NCBI GenBank assembly: GCA_022772735.1
Contig: JALEZD010000009.1
Span: 1 to 64,000, forward strand
Length of the DNA stretch: 64,000 nucleotides
Origin: Erysipelotrichaceae bacterium
GTDB lineage: Bacteria; Bacillota_I; Bacilli_A; Erysipelotrichales; Erysipelotrichaceae
Direction of reading: 5' to 3'
The notes under the pieces were generated by a model. The model made no database searches. It saw only the letters and a list, made by a program, of their open reading frames with translations, and was not told the DNA's origin. A program made the translations under genes and the position numbers. Of this stretch, positions 26,086-34,640 are shown piece after piece. Position 1 is the stretch's first letter. Each line of letters opens with the position of its first letter.

Positions 26086-26730
26086 ATGAGTAAAAAAACT
26101 GTTAGAAAATTTAAATGTATGAAATGTAATGAAGTTTATGATATTGAAACTTTTGATAGTATTAGTGTTTGTGAGGATCCCGACTTAAAAGACAGATGTT
26201 TATCAGGAGATATATTTCAATATGAATGCCCTCATTGTCATGAAACATACATGCTTTCTTATCCTTGTTTATATAGTGATAGTGAAAAAAAGTTTATGGT
26301 ATGGCTAGCTGATGAAAATTTCATAGAAGGTGCAATAAATGATAGTGTAATTAAACAGCTTGATGGTCGTGGCTTTATTTTAAGACGATCAGAAGATATT
26401 ACAAGTTTTATAGAAAAAATACAAATACTAGATGATGGAGTTGATGATAGAGCTGTCGAACTTGCAAAATATGATAGTTATATTGACTATGTAAATAATA
26501 GAGGTGGTAAAGAGGTTAGTGGACTTTATTATCATGGTAAAGAAAATGATATATTAAAAATAAATATAAAAAATAATTATAGAGGCTTAACAATAATGAT
26601 TCCATATGAAGGGTTATTAGAAGAAATGAACACACATCCTAATATGTTTGAAATTGATAATAAAAGATTTCCATTAATTGATTCTAAATGGATAATTCAA
26701 ATTTTTGATGCTGCAAATGCTGTTTCATAG
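26086..26730 (+). CDS. CpXC-domain zinc-ribbon protein
   Basis: The 214-residue protein has an N-terminal zinc-ribbon-like domain with Cys pairs CMKC (about 11-14) and CPHC (about 47-50), a spacing and context that match the CpXC domain. The remaining part (about 65-210) is acidic and unassigned. CpXC proteins have no established function; metal or nucleic-acid binding is inferred from the Cys pairs. It follows an unknown gene by 12 bases with GAGGTAAC upstream of the ATG. Confidence 0.82.
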   Translation: MSKKTVRKFKCMKCNEVYDIETFDSISVCEDPDLKDRCLSGDIFQYECPHCHETYMLSYPCLYSDSEKKFMVWLADENFIEGAINDSVIKQLDGRGFILRRSEDITSFIEKIQILDDGVDDRAVELAKYDSYIDYVNNRGGKEVSGLYYHGKENDILKINIKNNYRGLTIMIPYEGLLEEMNTHPNMFEIDNKRFPLIDSKWIIQIFDAANAVS

Positions 26731-26746
26731 TTTTTAAGCAAATTAA

Positions 26747-26775
26747 TTGTATACTTTATGATAAGAATATATAAT
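26747..26775 (+). promoter_or_regulatory. Promoter of the nitroreductase gene
   Basis: TTGTAT (26747-26752) and TATAAT (26770-26775) are separated by 17 bases, about 40 bases before the start of the gene at 26817. This is one of the better-formed promoters in the window. Confidence 0.7.
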
Positions 26776-26816
26776 CTTGTTGTCTTGATATGAAGATAAT
26801 AAGAGGTATTTAATTT

Positions 26817-27419
26817 ATGAATATTAATGATTTTAAAAATTTAACTGAAAAAAGACGTTCAATATATAACCTTTCTAAGGATATAAAGGTTAGTGATGAA
26901 GAAATAATTGAAGTGATAAAACATGCGCTTACTCATACTCCATCAGCATTCAATACACAACTTTTTAGAGTTGTATTATTGTTTAATGATAAACACTATG
27001 ATTTTTGGGATAAAACTGAAGATGTTCTAAGGAAAAGAAGTACAAAAGATTTTACAAAAACAGAATTAAAAATGAAATCTTTTAAAGATGCTTATGGCAC
27101 AATATTATTTTTTGAAGATAGTGATGTAATAAAATCATTACAAGAGAAAATGCCTTCATATGCAGAGCATTTTTCTACATGGGCAAAACAGGACATATCA
27201 ATGTTGCAATATAACATATGGCTGGCACTAACTTCTCTTGGTTTAGGGGTAAATCTACAACATTATAATCCATTAGTTGATGAGTTTATTAAAACGGATT
27301 ATTTAGATAATAATTCGTGGAAACATGTTGGTGAGATGGTATTTGGACATCCAGCTTCAAACCCTAGTGAAAAACAATTTGTACCAATTGAAAATAAAAT
27401 AAAAATATTTGGACTTTAA
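26817..27419 (+). CDS. Nitroreductase-family FMN oxidoreductase
   Basis: The 200-residue protein starts with the typical RRSIYNLSKDIKVSDEEI region (FMN phosphate-binding Arg-Arg-Ser), contains HTPSAFNTQLFRVVLL (about 38-53) and the late LTSLGLGVNLQHYNP segment (about 140-154). It belongs to the small nitroreductase group related to HBN1/YdgI, which reduces nitro or quinone compounds with NAD(P)H. The physiological substrate is unknown. It has its own promoter and terminator. Confidence 0.9.
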   Translation: MNINDFKNLTEKRRSIYNLSKDIKVSDEEIIEVIKHALTHTPSAFNTQLFRVVLLFNDKHYDFWDKTEDVLRKRSTKDFTKTELKMKSFKDAYGTILFFEDSDVIKSLQEKMPSYAEHFSTWAKQDISMLQYNIWLALTSLGLGVNLQHYNPLVDEFIKTDYLDNNSWKHVGEMVFGHPASNPSEKQFVPIENKIKIFGL

Positions 27420-27420
27420 A

Positions 27421-27457
27421 AAAGGTTATAGTCATACAGGCTATAATCTTTTTTTAA
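27421..27457 (+). terminator. Intrinsic terminator
   Basis: AAAGGTTATAG pairs with CTATAATCTTT (one G-U pair) around TCATACAGG, followed by T residues, immediately after the nitroreductase gene. Confidence 0.9.
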
Positions 27458-27522
27458 TATATTAAAAGCTGTAAGAAGAAATATAAAAACTTATAGTTAG
27501 TAGAATAAATTTTAAATAGCTA

Positions 27523-27711
27523 CTATATTATTCCTTTCTTTTTCCAGTAATAAGTTAGAAATATATTATAAATTATTGTGATGATAATAATTAATATAGT
27601 TTCTTTTTCGCTGGAAGAGAACAAGATGTGAGCTAATGGAAACAATCTAACAAAAAATAATATTATTTTAAAAATCAAATTATCAAATTTGCTCATTATT
27701 AAACACATCAC
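27523..27711 (-). CDS. Small two-helix membrane protein
   Basis: This protein of up to 62 residues has two hydrophobic segments (about 12-30 and 38-54) and a Lys-rich C-terminus. I recognise no family. AAAGGTGA lies upstream. The ATG at codon 2 (27708) overlaps this site, while the ATG at codon 6 (27696) has better spacing and gives a 57-residue product beginning Met-Ser-Lys. Codon composition and length make it plausible but not certain. It stands alone on the minus strand. Confidence 0.55.
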   Translation of the reverse strand: MMCLIMSKFDNLIFKIILFFVRLFPLAHILFSSSEKETILIIIITIIYNIFLTYYWKKKGII

Positions 27712-28053
27712 CTTTCTAAATAGTATTATCCTTAGGATGTAAAAATATATTTAATCTATAAAGTTTTATATTTTCTATAAAATTTAAATGATTCATAATC
27801 GTTTTGTTCAAAATTAGTGCAAAATATTATTAGCTTTAAATAAATTATAATTAGAAAAATAACGAAAATAAACACTAAATGATTACTTTTGAGAATATAT
27901 TAAACTTTTATATATCGATTATTTTAAATATGTAAAGTTCATATAAATTTTAATTTCATAACTTATGATTTCCTTTATAAAATTTAAGGTATATATATGT
28001 GGAATAAAAAATAAATTATGATATAATTGACCAGCTAGAAAGTTAGGTATAAT
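27712..28053. other. Intergenic region with shared element and YczE promoter
   Basis: This 342-base stretch contains no visible gene. It has the second copy of an element seen upstream of trkA (about 27840-27910). TATAAT at about 28021-28026 lies some 28 bases before the GTG start of the gene at 28054. Confidence 0.5.
27840..27910. repeat. Shared intergenic element, copy 2
   Basis: The core 27865-27885 matches 7850-7870 at 20 of 21 bases. Flanking A/T-rich blocks including AAATTATAA upstream and ATATTAA downstream are also shared. As at 7.8 kb, it lies between a small minus-strand gene and a plus-strand membrane-protein gene. Confidence 0.55.
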
Positions 28054-28638
28054 GTGGTTAGTTTAGTAAAAAAATATTTATTATTTGTAGTTGGGGTATT
28101 AATGCTTGGAATTGGAATAAGCTTAAGTTTGAAAGTAGGCTTAGGTGGGGATCCTTTAGGGGTTTTATATGATGGATTCTCTAAATTTTTTAGTGTTAGT
28201 CCATCGGTATCGAGTATTATTATTTCAACTGTTTTTGTTTTAGTAACATTTTTTATTGATAAAAAAGAAATTGGAATAGGTACACTTATTAGTGTTTTAT
28301 TTTTGTCAGTGGGTATCAGTTTAGGAAATGTTATTATCCCTGAAATTATGAATGGCTATATAAGATATTTTTTAATAGTTTTAATACTATTAATTTATTC
28401 ATTTTCAATTGCGTTTATGATTAAAGCTAATATTGGTAAAAGTGCATATGATTCATTTATTTTTACATTTAGAATGAAATTTAAAAAAACATATGCACAA
28501 ATGAAATTTATCATTGATGCAGTATGTTTGTTTTTAGGTATATTATTTGGTGGTACATTTAATATTTGTACACTAGTTTTACTTGTTTTTTGTGGGAAGG
28601 GTACAGAATTAGTTTTAGAATTTTTGAATAAGAACTAG
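28054..28638 (+). CDS. YczE/YitT-like integral membrane protein
   Basis: The 194-residue protein has five hydrophobic segments and the glycine-rich first loop GIGISLSLKVGLGGDPLGV (about 20-38), typical of YczE/YyaS-type proteins. Their function is not established. The start is a GTG; the upstream AGTTAGG is only a weak ribosome binding site and the ATG two bases earlier is out of frame. Its stop codon overlaps the stop of the convergent DeoR-type regulator gene. Confidence 0.85.
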   Translation: MVSLVKKYLLFVVGVLMLGIGISLSLKVGLGGDPLGVLYDGFSKFFSVSPSVSSIIISTVFVLVTFFIDKKEIGIGTLISVLFLSVGISLGNVIIPEIMNGYIRYFLIVLILLIYSFSIAFMIKANIGKSAYDSFIFTFRMKFKKTYAQMKFIIDAVCLFLGILFGGTFNICTLVLLVFCGKGTELVLEFLNKN

Positions 28639-29417
28639 AATTTTAATAATGGCTTAAGCTTTATTACTTCAACATTTAATTGTTTTATTTTTTCGATTTC
28701 TTCCTCATCAGCGTTTATATCCGTAATTAAACAATCAATCTGACTTGTACTTGAAGAAATGAATGAGTGTTTTGTTTTAACTTTTGTATAGTCACATAAA
28801 ATTACTTTTAAACCTGATGTTCTTTCAATCATTGTTTCATTTATAGAAGTTTCTGACATTATGGCTGTGGTTATTCCATCTTTTGCGTTTATTCCACTAC
28901 AACCTAAAAAACATTTTGTTGCAGAAACTTTTTTTAAGTTGTTTAGTGCAAAATCACCTACCATTGCTTCTTTAGGGGTTCTTAATTCTCCACCTGTTAA
29001 AACTATAGTGACTTGTGGATCGTGTTTAATATTTACTGCTTTTGCATTGTTTGTAATGACAGTAACTCTTTTATTTACTATGTATTGGATTGTTAGTAGT
29101 GCTGTTGAACTTGTATTGATGAAAATTGTATCACCATCATTTACAAGTTGTGCAGCATATTTTGCGATAGCATGTTTATATTTGTCATTTGTTAAATAAT
29201 CATTTTCTAAGTTAACCATGCTTTGTATTAGTTTGGCTCCACCATGATTTCTGATTATTGCACCCCTATCTTCCCAATATTGTAAATCTCTTCTAATTGT
29301 TAAATTTGAAACGTTAAATTCATTTGAAAGCATATGAACACTTACTTCTCCTAATTTCTGAATTAGAGCCATAATGTTTTTTCTTCTTTCATTAACTATA
29401 TCATAATTTACTTTCAT
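28635..29417 (-). CDS. DeoR-family regulator of the ascorbate operon (UlaR-like)
   Basis: The product is about 260 residues. The N-terminal winged helix (about 5-60) contains the DeoR signature with NVSNLTIRRDLQYWEDRG. The C-terminal sugar-phosphate-sensing DeoRC domain has NDGDTIFINTSSTAL (about 90-104) and VLTGGELR (about 133-140). It diverges from the ula operon, as ulaR does in other bacteria, and probably represses it until an ascorbate-derived phosphate binds. The frame is open from a GTG at 29426, but AAAGGTGG is well spaced for the ATG at 29415-29417. Candidate operators lie at 29433-29562. Confidence 0.85.
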   Translation of the reverse strand: MKVNYDIVNERRKNIMALIQKLGEVSVHMLSNEFNVSNLTIRRDLQYWEDRGAIIRNHGGAKLIQSMVNLENDYLTNDKYKHAIAKYAAQLVNDGDTIFINTSSTALLTIQYIVNKRVTVITNNAKAVNIKHDPQVTIVLTGGELRTPKEAMVGDFALNNLKKVSATKCFLGCSGINAKDGITTAIMSETSINETMIERTSGLKVILCDYTKVKTKHSFISSSTSQIDCLITDINADEEEIEKIKQLNVEVIKLKPLLKF

Positions 29418-29512
29418 ACATACCACCTTTTATGAATATTATATGAACAAATGTATAAAAAGTCTATGTTTTTGTGTATTTAATGATTAAAAATAAATAT
29501 AAAACTATAAAA

Positions 29513-29562
29513 TGAACATAAAAATACTAAAGTGAACATAAAATCATGTTGTGAATATACAA
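29513..29562. promoter_or_regulatory. Direct-repeat operator for the DeoR-type regulator
   Basis: TGAACATAAAA occurs at 29513-29523 and again at 29533-29543, exactly 20 bases apart. A degenerate copy (TGAATATACAA) starts at 29552. Related TGAACAAAT and TGAATATT sequences lie at 29433-29453 near the regulator gene. Repeats about two helical turns apart in the divergent region are typical of DeoR-family operators. Confidence 0.65.
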
Positions 29563-29596
29563 ACATTTACTTATCATAAATTTAGGGAGGTAGCTT

Positions 29597-30661
29597 ATGT
29601 CTAAAATAAATGAAATAACTAGAGAATCTTGGATTCTCGGAGCATTTCCAGAATGGGGAACTTGGCTAAATGAAGAAATAGATGCAGAAGTAGTTCAACC
29701 TGGAAATGTTGCAATGTGGTGGTTAGGTTGTGTTGGGGTTTGGCTTAAAACAGAAAATGACACAAATATTGCAGTAGATTTATGGTTTGGCAATGGTAAA
29801 AGGACACAAAAGGTTTCAGAAATGCTTCCATACCATCAAATGAGGAATATGATGGGAGTGAAGGCACTTCAACCAAATTTAAGGGGAGCACCAATTGTTT
29901 ATGATCCATTTGCTGTAACAAAGTGTGATGCAGTATTATCAACACATTATCACAATGACCATATCGATCCATTCTTTGCGGCTGCAGTAATTAAAAACTG
30001 TAAGGAAGATGTACCGTTTATTGGACCATTAGAGTGTGTAAAAAAATGGATTTCTTGGGGAGTTCCTGAAGAAAGATGTAAAGTTGTAAAACCTGGTGAT
30101 GTAATAAAGGTAAAAGATACAACAATTCATGTATTGGATTCATATGATAGAACATGTCTTGTAACAACTAAACTTAATGAAGATATAGATGGTATTTGTC
30201 CAACAAATATGGATGAAAAAGCCGTTAATTATCTATTTGAAACAACAGCAGGGAATATATATCATACTGGAGATTCACACTATAGTATTTGTTATGCAGA
30301 AATAGGAAAAAAATACAATGTAGATGTTGTTTTTGGTTCTTATGGTGAAAATCCAATTGGGTGCCAAGATAAGATGACATCTGTAGATATTTGTAGAATG
30401 GCTGAAGCGTGTAATGCAAAGGTAGTTATTCCATTACATTATGATGTTTGGACAAATATGAAGGCAGATCCTGAAGAAATAATGTTAATTTATAACTTTA
30501 AAAAAGATGTATTAAAATATCAATTCCATCCATTTATTTGGGATGTAGGTGGTAAATATGTTTGGCCACAGGATAAAGATTTAGTAAAATTTCATTATAG
30601 GAGAGGGTTTGAAGATTGCTTTAGCGAAAAAAGGAATGTTCCATTCAAGAGTATTTTATAA
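29597..30661 (+). CDS. ulaG: L-ascorbate-6-phosphate lactonase UlaG
   Basis: The 354-residue cytoplasmic metallo-beta-lactamase-fold enzyme has the metal motif HYHNDH (His117, His119, Asp121, His122) and the UlaG-typical N-terminus with [15 protein letters not shown]. It opens the lactone ring of L-ascorbate-6-phosphate, produced by the PTS, to 3-keto-L-gulonate-6-phosphate. Length matches E. coli UlaG. It is the first gene of the operon, facing the DeoR-type regulator. AGGGAGGT precedes the ATG. Its stop overlaps the next start. Confidence 0.95.
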   Translation: MSKINEITRESWILGAFPEWGTWLNEEIDAEVVQPGNVAMWWLGCVGVWLKTENDTNIAVDLWFGNGKRTQKVSEMLPYHQMRNMMGVKALQPNLRGAPIVYDPFAVTKCDAVLSTHYHNDHIDPFFAAAVIKNCKEDVPFIGPLECVKKWISWGVPEERCKVVKPGDVIKVKDTTIHVLDSYDRTCLVTTKLNEDIDGICPTNMDEKAVNYLFETTAGNIYHTGDSHYSICYAEIGKKYNVDVVFGSYGENPIGCQDKMTSVDICRMAEACNAKVVIPLHYDVWTNMKADPEEIMLIYNFKKDVLKYQFHPFIWDVGGKYVWPQDKDLVKFHYRRGFEDCFSEKRNVPFKSIL

Positions 30662-31125
30662 TGAATAAATTATTGAAAAAAATAATAGATAACAAACTAA
30701 CTGTTTATAATGAAAAATTTGAAAATTGGAAAGATGCAATAATTGCATGTGGGGTACCACTTATAGAGGAAGGTTTCATTACTAGCGATTATATAGATGC
30801 AATAATAGAATGCATTGAAAAGTATGGACCTTATATTGTGATTGCTCCAGATATAGCGATGCCTCATTCAACAGAAAATGCGTTAGGGACATTAAAAACT
30901 GGAATTGGTTTTATGAAAGTTGCAGAACCAGTAGTATTCGATAATAATGACAGAGAAAAAGATGCGAGATTGTTTTTTACATTAGTATCAACAAATCATG
31001 AAGAACATCTAGCAAACATGGTTGAGCTTTCAGAGACATTAATGAATGAGGATCTTGTTAAAGATTTACTAGAAGTAAAATGCGATGAAGATTTTATTAA
31101 AGTCGCAAAAAAATATAATAATTAA
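30661..31125 (+). CDS. ulaC: Ascorbate PTS EIIA component UlaC
   Basis: The 154-residue EIIA protein contains GPYIVIAPDIAMPHSTE, in which His69 is the expected phosphorylation site. It passes phosphate from HPr to the EIIB encoded at 32600. The ATG overlaps the ulaG stop (TAATG). Length and position in the ula operon fit UlaC. Confidence 0.9.
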   Translation: MNKLLKKIIDNKLTVYNEKFENWKDAIIACGVPLIEEGFITSDYIDAIIECIEKYGPYIVIAPDIAMPHSTENALGTLKTGIGFMKVAEPVVFDNNDREKDARLFFTLVSTNHEEHLANMVELSETLMNEDLVKDLLEVKCDEDFIKVAKKYNN

Positions 31126-31136
31126 GGGAGAATAAT

Positions 31137-32591
31137 ATGGAATTTATAATGAGTATTTGGAAATATTTTGCTGAAAATATATTAACTCAACCAGCTTATT
31201 TCATAGGTTTAATAGTTTTTATAGGTTATTTATTGCTTAAAAAACCTATATACGATGCTTTTGCAGGATTTATAAAGGCTACTGTAGGATATTTAATTTT
31301 ATCTGTAGGTTCTGGAGGACTTGTAAGTAACTTTAGACCAATACTAGTTGGTTTAAAAGATAGATTTAATTTAGATGCAATGGTTATTGATCCATATTTT
31401 GGGCAAAATGCAGTTACCGCAGGTATTGAAGAGGTTTTTGGAAGAACTTTTTCACAGGTAATGTTACTTTTGCTTATAGCTTTTGTATTTAATTTAGTCC
31501 TTGTACGATTTAAAAAAGTTACAAAACTTAGATCTGTATTTACAACAGGACATGTTCAAATGCAACAAGCTTCAACAGCGTTTTGGTTAATGTTATTTTG
31601 TTTCCCAAATTTAGCTGATACTCATATTCTTATCCTAATGGGATTGATTCTTGGACTTTATTGGGCAGTTGGAACAAATCTAACAGTTGAAATAACACAG
31701 GATTTAACTGATGGTGGAGGATTTGCAGTTGCACATCAACAAATGTTTGGTTTATTTACATTTTCAAAACTTGCAGAAAAGTTAAGAGGTAAAAATAGTA
31801 AAAGATTAGAGGATATGAAATTTCCAGGATTCTTGTCTATTTTTAACGAAAACATGGTTGCAACATCAGTGTTAATGACAGTATTCTTTGGGGCTATTCT
31901 ACTAGTTTTAGGAAAAGATTATCTAATCGCAAAAGAATTTATGAAACCAAATAAAGATTTCTTCTTCTATATATTAAATACAAGTTTAAACTTTGCGGTT
32001 TATTTAGCAATATTACAATTAGGTGTTAGAACATTCGTTACTGAGTTAACTGTTAGTTTCCAAGGTATATCAAACAGTTTACTTCCAGGAGCTGTTCCAG
32101 GGATTGACTGTGCTGCAACATATGGATTTGGTTCACCAAACGCAGTTACTGTAGGATTCTTATTTGGAGCTTTAGGACAATTTATTGCAATTATGACTTT
32201 AATATTATTAAAATCACCAACATTAGTTATTGCAGGATTTGTACCAGTATTCTTTGACAATGCTACTATTGCAGTTTTTGCGAATAATAAAGGTGGAATT
32301 AAAGCTGCAATGCTATTCCCATTTATTTCTGGATTATGTCAGGTTTTTGGTTCTGCACTTATTGCCTCTTGGGTTGGTATGGCAGCTTATGGTGGTTATT
32401 TAGGGATGTGGGACTGGGCAGTTGTTTGGCCAATATTCACAGTTGTAATGAAATATTTAAGTTATATTGGAGTTGCTGTAATTGTTATAGTATTAATAGT
32501 TATTCCTCAATTACAATATAGAGCTAATAAAGAAAATTATTTCTTAGTTACTGAGGATTATGAAGCATATAAAGAAAAGATGAATAAATAG
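31137..32591 (+). CDS. ulaA: Ascorbate PTS EIIC permease UlaA
   Basis: The 484-residue membrane protein has about eleven hydrophobic helices and belongs to the UlaA/SgaT superfamily. Marker segments are TVGYLILSVGSGGLVSNF (about 38-55), TGHVQMQQAS, and PGAVPGIDCAATYGFGSPNAV (split by the fold, about 320-340). It transports and, with EIIB, phosphorylates L-ascorbate. GGGAG precedes the ATG. The order here is EIIA-EIIC-EIIB rather than the ulaA-ulaB-ulaC order of E. coli. Confidence 0.92.
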   Translation: MEFIMSIWKYFAENILTQPAYFIGLIVFIGYLLLKKPIYDAFAGFIKATVGYLILSVGSGGLVSNFRPILVGLKDRFNLDAMVIDPYFGQNAVTAGIEEVFGRTFSQVMLLLLIAFVFNLVLVRFKKVTKLRSVFTTGHVQMQQASTAFWLMLFCFPNLADTHILILMGLILGLYWAVGTNLTVEITQDLTDGGGFAVAHQQMFGLFTFSKLAEKLRGKNSKRLEDMKFPGFLSIFNENMVATSVLMTVFFGAILLVLGKDYLIAKEFMKPNKDFFFYILNTSLNFAVYLAILQLGVRTFVTELTVSFQGISNSLLPGAVPGIDCAATYGFGSPNAVTVGFLFGALGQFIAIMTLILLKSPTLVIAGFVPVFFDNATIAVFANNKGGIKAAMLFPFISGLCQVFGSALIASWVGMAAYGGYLGMWDWAVVWPIFTVVMKYLSYIGVAVIVIVLIVIPQLQYRANKENYFLVTEDYEAYKEKMNK

Positions 32592-32599
32592 GAGGTTTT

Positions 32600-32887
32600 A
32601 TGAGAATTTTAGTAGCTTGTGCTAATGGTGCAGGGACATCGCTAATGATGAAGATGAGAGTTGAAAAAGCTGTTAAAGAACTTAATATTGCAGTAAGAGA
32701 AATTCATCATTGTTCTTTGTCTGAAGGTAAAAGTGCTGCTTCACAATATGATGTTGTATTTTGCCCATTGAATTTTGTCAGCATGTTTGATGATGCATCT
32801 AAAAAAGGTGTGCATATTTGTGGTATGAAAAATGTATTGTCTGATAAAGAGGCAAAAGAATTATTGATTAATGCAGGGTTAGTTTAA
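32600..32887 (+). CDS. ulaB: Ascorbate PTS EIIB component UlaB
   Basis: The 95-residue protein begins with a short strand leading to the P-loop CANGAGTS, with Cys7 the phosphorylated residue. It transfers phosphate from EIIA to ascorbate in the EIIC channel. AGGAGG precedes the ATG, eight bases after ulaA. A hairpin follows before the next gene. Confidence 0.9.
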   Translation: MRILVACANGAGTSLMMKMRVEKAVKELNIAVREIHHCSLSEGKSAASQYDVVFCPLNFVSMFDDASKKGVHICGMKNVLSDKEAKELLINAGLV

Positions 32888-32888
32888 T

Positions 32889-32913
32889 AAGTTGCCAAAA
32901 GGCAACTTATTTT
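32889..32913 (+). terminator. Intra-operon hairpin, possible attenuating terminator
   Basis: AAGTTGCC pairs perfectly with GGCAACTT around AAAA and is followed by ATTTTT. It lies between ulaB and the propeller-like gene, whose ribosome binding site GAAGGAG begins a few bases later. It may reduce expression of the downstream genes relative to the transporter. Confidence 0.7.
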
Positions 32914-32925
32914 TGAAGGAGTAGT

Positions 32926-33939
32926 ATGAATATTAAAAAAATAAAGTTAGATGATATTGTAAGATGTTATTGTGCTAGTCATATTTATGTTGATAATAAA
33001 CTAAATTTACTTTTAGCAAGTGAGGATCCAAATAGTTTATGTGTTTCTTATTCGGGAGATAACTTTGAAAATAAAGAGGTTGTTTGGAATGATAGAGGTG
33101 GATGTATGAGTATTATTCCAATTCCTAATACAAATGGGGAATTTTTAGCAATCAATGAGTTTTATTTAAAGGTAAATCCTAGTTTAAGTAAATTGGTTTA
33201 TGGAAAACATACAGAAAACGGATGGGAAATTAAAGATTTAATTAGTTTACCATATCTGCATAGATTTGATATTTTACAAAAAGATGGTATTAATTATTTG
33301 ATTTGTGCAGTTATTGCGAAGGATAAAAAAGATAAAGAAGATTGGAGTTTACCTGGGCAAATATACACTGCAGTTTTAGATGATTTAGATAATATTAAAT
33401 TAGAGTTGATTGTTGATGGATGTTTTAGAAATCATGGATATTATAGAAGCAATGATAATAGTTGTGGATATTTTTCAAGTGATCAGGGAGTTTTAAAAAT
33501 CACTCCTTTTGGTAACAACAAATGGGAAGTTATCAAAATTATGGATGGGCAAGTAGGAGAAATAGCATTTATTGATATTGATAATGATGGTGTCGAAGAA
33601 ATGATGACTATTGAGCCATTTCATGGAAATACAATGAAGATTTATAAGAAGAAAGATGATGAATATGTTTGTGATTTTGTGTATCCATATGAAATTGATT
33701 TTGCGCATACCTTAGTTGGAAGAAACATTGCAGGAGTACCTAGTTTCATTGGTGGAGTAAGAAGAATTAATAGCGAATTGTTTATTATTCAACATATTAA
33801 CGGAGAATATGTGGTTGATATTGTTGAAAGTGGTGTTGGACCAGCAAATATAGATGTTTTAAATAGAGAAAATGATGATTTAATAATTTCTGCGAATCAT
33901 AGTAAAAATGAGGCAGCAGTATACGTAATAACAAAGTAG
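32926..33939 (+). CDS. Cytoplasmic beta-propeller-like protein in ula operon
   Basis: The 337-residue protein has no signal peptide or membrane segment. It shows repeated strand-turn units and a calcium-loop-like DIDNDGVEE (about 222-230), as in FG-GAP/VCBS-type propeller repeats. I do not recognise a named family. It lies inside the operon between ulaB and ulaF, the place where a decarboxylase gene (ulaD) might be expected, but its sequence does not look like the barrel fold of UlaD. A role in handling an ascorbate-derived compound is inferred from position only. GAAGGAG precedes the ATG. Confidence 0.75.
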   Translation: MNIKKIKLDDIVRCYCASHIYVDNKLNLLLASEDPNSLCVSYSGDNFENKEVVWNDRGGCMSIIPIPNTNGEFLAINEFYLKVNPSLSKLVYGKHTENGWEIKDLISLPYLHRFDILQKDGINYLICAVIAKDKKDKEDWSLPGQIYTAVLDDLDNIKLELIVDGCFRNHGYYRSNDNSCGYFSSDQGVLKITPFGNNKWEVIKIMDGQVGEIAFIDIDNDGVEEMMTIEPFHGNTMKIYKKKDDEYVCDFVYPYEIDFAHTLVGRNIAGVPSFIGGVRRINSELFIIQHINGEYVVDIVESGVGPANIDVLNRENDDLIISANHSKNEAAVYVITK

Positions 33940-33947
33940 GTGAAATT

Positions 33948-34640
33948 ATGTTAGAAAAATTAAAACAAGAAGTTTTTGAGGCAAACTTATTATTACCTAA
34001 ATATGGTTTAGTTACATTTACTTGGGGAAATGTATCAGGAATTGATAGAGAAAGTGGTTTGGTTGTAATAAAACCAAGTGGTGTAGAATACGACTTTATG
34101 AAAGTGAATGATATGGTTGTATGTGATTTAGATGGAAATGTTGTAGAAGGGTATTTAAAACCTTCTAGCGATTTGATGACTCATTTGGAATTGTATAAAA
34201 ATTTTAAGGATATAAAAGGTGTTGTGCATACTCACTCTAACTGTGCAACATCATGGGCACAAGCTAAAAAGGGTATTAAAGCATACGGGACAACTCATGG
34301 AGATTATTTTTATGGTGAAATTCCTTGTACAAGAGAAATGTATAAGGAAGAAATTGAAAGTGATTATGAATTAAACACAGGGAAAGTAATCGTTGAGACA
34401 TTTAAAGATAAAAAAATAGATGCAAATGTTATGCCGGGAGTTTTAGTTGCTAGTCATGGACCTTTTACTTGGGGTAAAAGTCCAAAAGATGCAGTTTTTA
34501 ATGCAAAAGTGTTAGAAGAACTTGCAGAGATGGCGTTTAAGAGTAAATTAATTAATGAAAATCTAGATAAAATGGATGATAATTTATTGGACAAACATTT
34601 TTTGAGAAAACATGGACCAGGGGCATATTATGGGCAATAA
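33948..34640 (+). CDS. ulaF: L-ribulose-5-phosphate 4-epimerase UlaF
   Basis: The 230-residue class-II aldolase-fold enzyme has the zinc ligands in [10 protein letters not shown] (about 94-103) and SHGPFTWG (about 169-176), and the C-terminal catalytic-region HGPGAYYGQ. It converts L-ribulose-5-phosphate to D-xylulose-5-phosphate, which the transketolase encoded downstream can use. AraD has the same reaction; the operon context makes UlaF/SgaE the better name. AGGTGA precedes the ATG, and the end overlaps the ulaE start. Confidence 0.93.
   Translation: MLEKLKQEVFEANLLLPKYGLVTFTWGNVSGIDRESGLVVIKPSGVEYDFMKVNDMVVCDLDGNVVEGYLKPSSDLMTHLELYKNFKDIKGVVHTHSNCATSWAQAKKGIKAYGTTHGDYFYGEIPCTREMYKEEIESDYELNTGKVIVETFKDKKIDANVMPGVLVASHGPFTWGKSPKDAVFNAKVLEELAEMAFKSKLINENLDKMDDNLLDKHFLRKHGPGAYYGQ

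Noticed and set aside
33948-34640. L-arabinose operon gene araD
   Set aside because: The enzyme family fits, but the neighbours are ascorbate genes and no arabinose isomerase or kinase is present, so ulaF is the better name.
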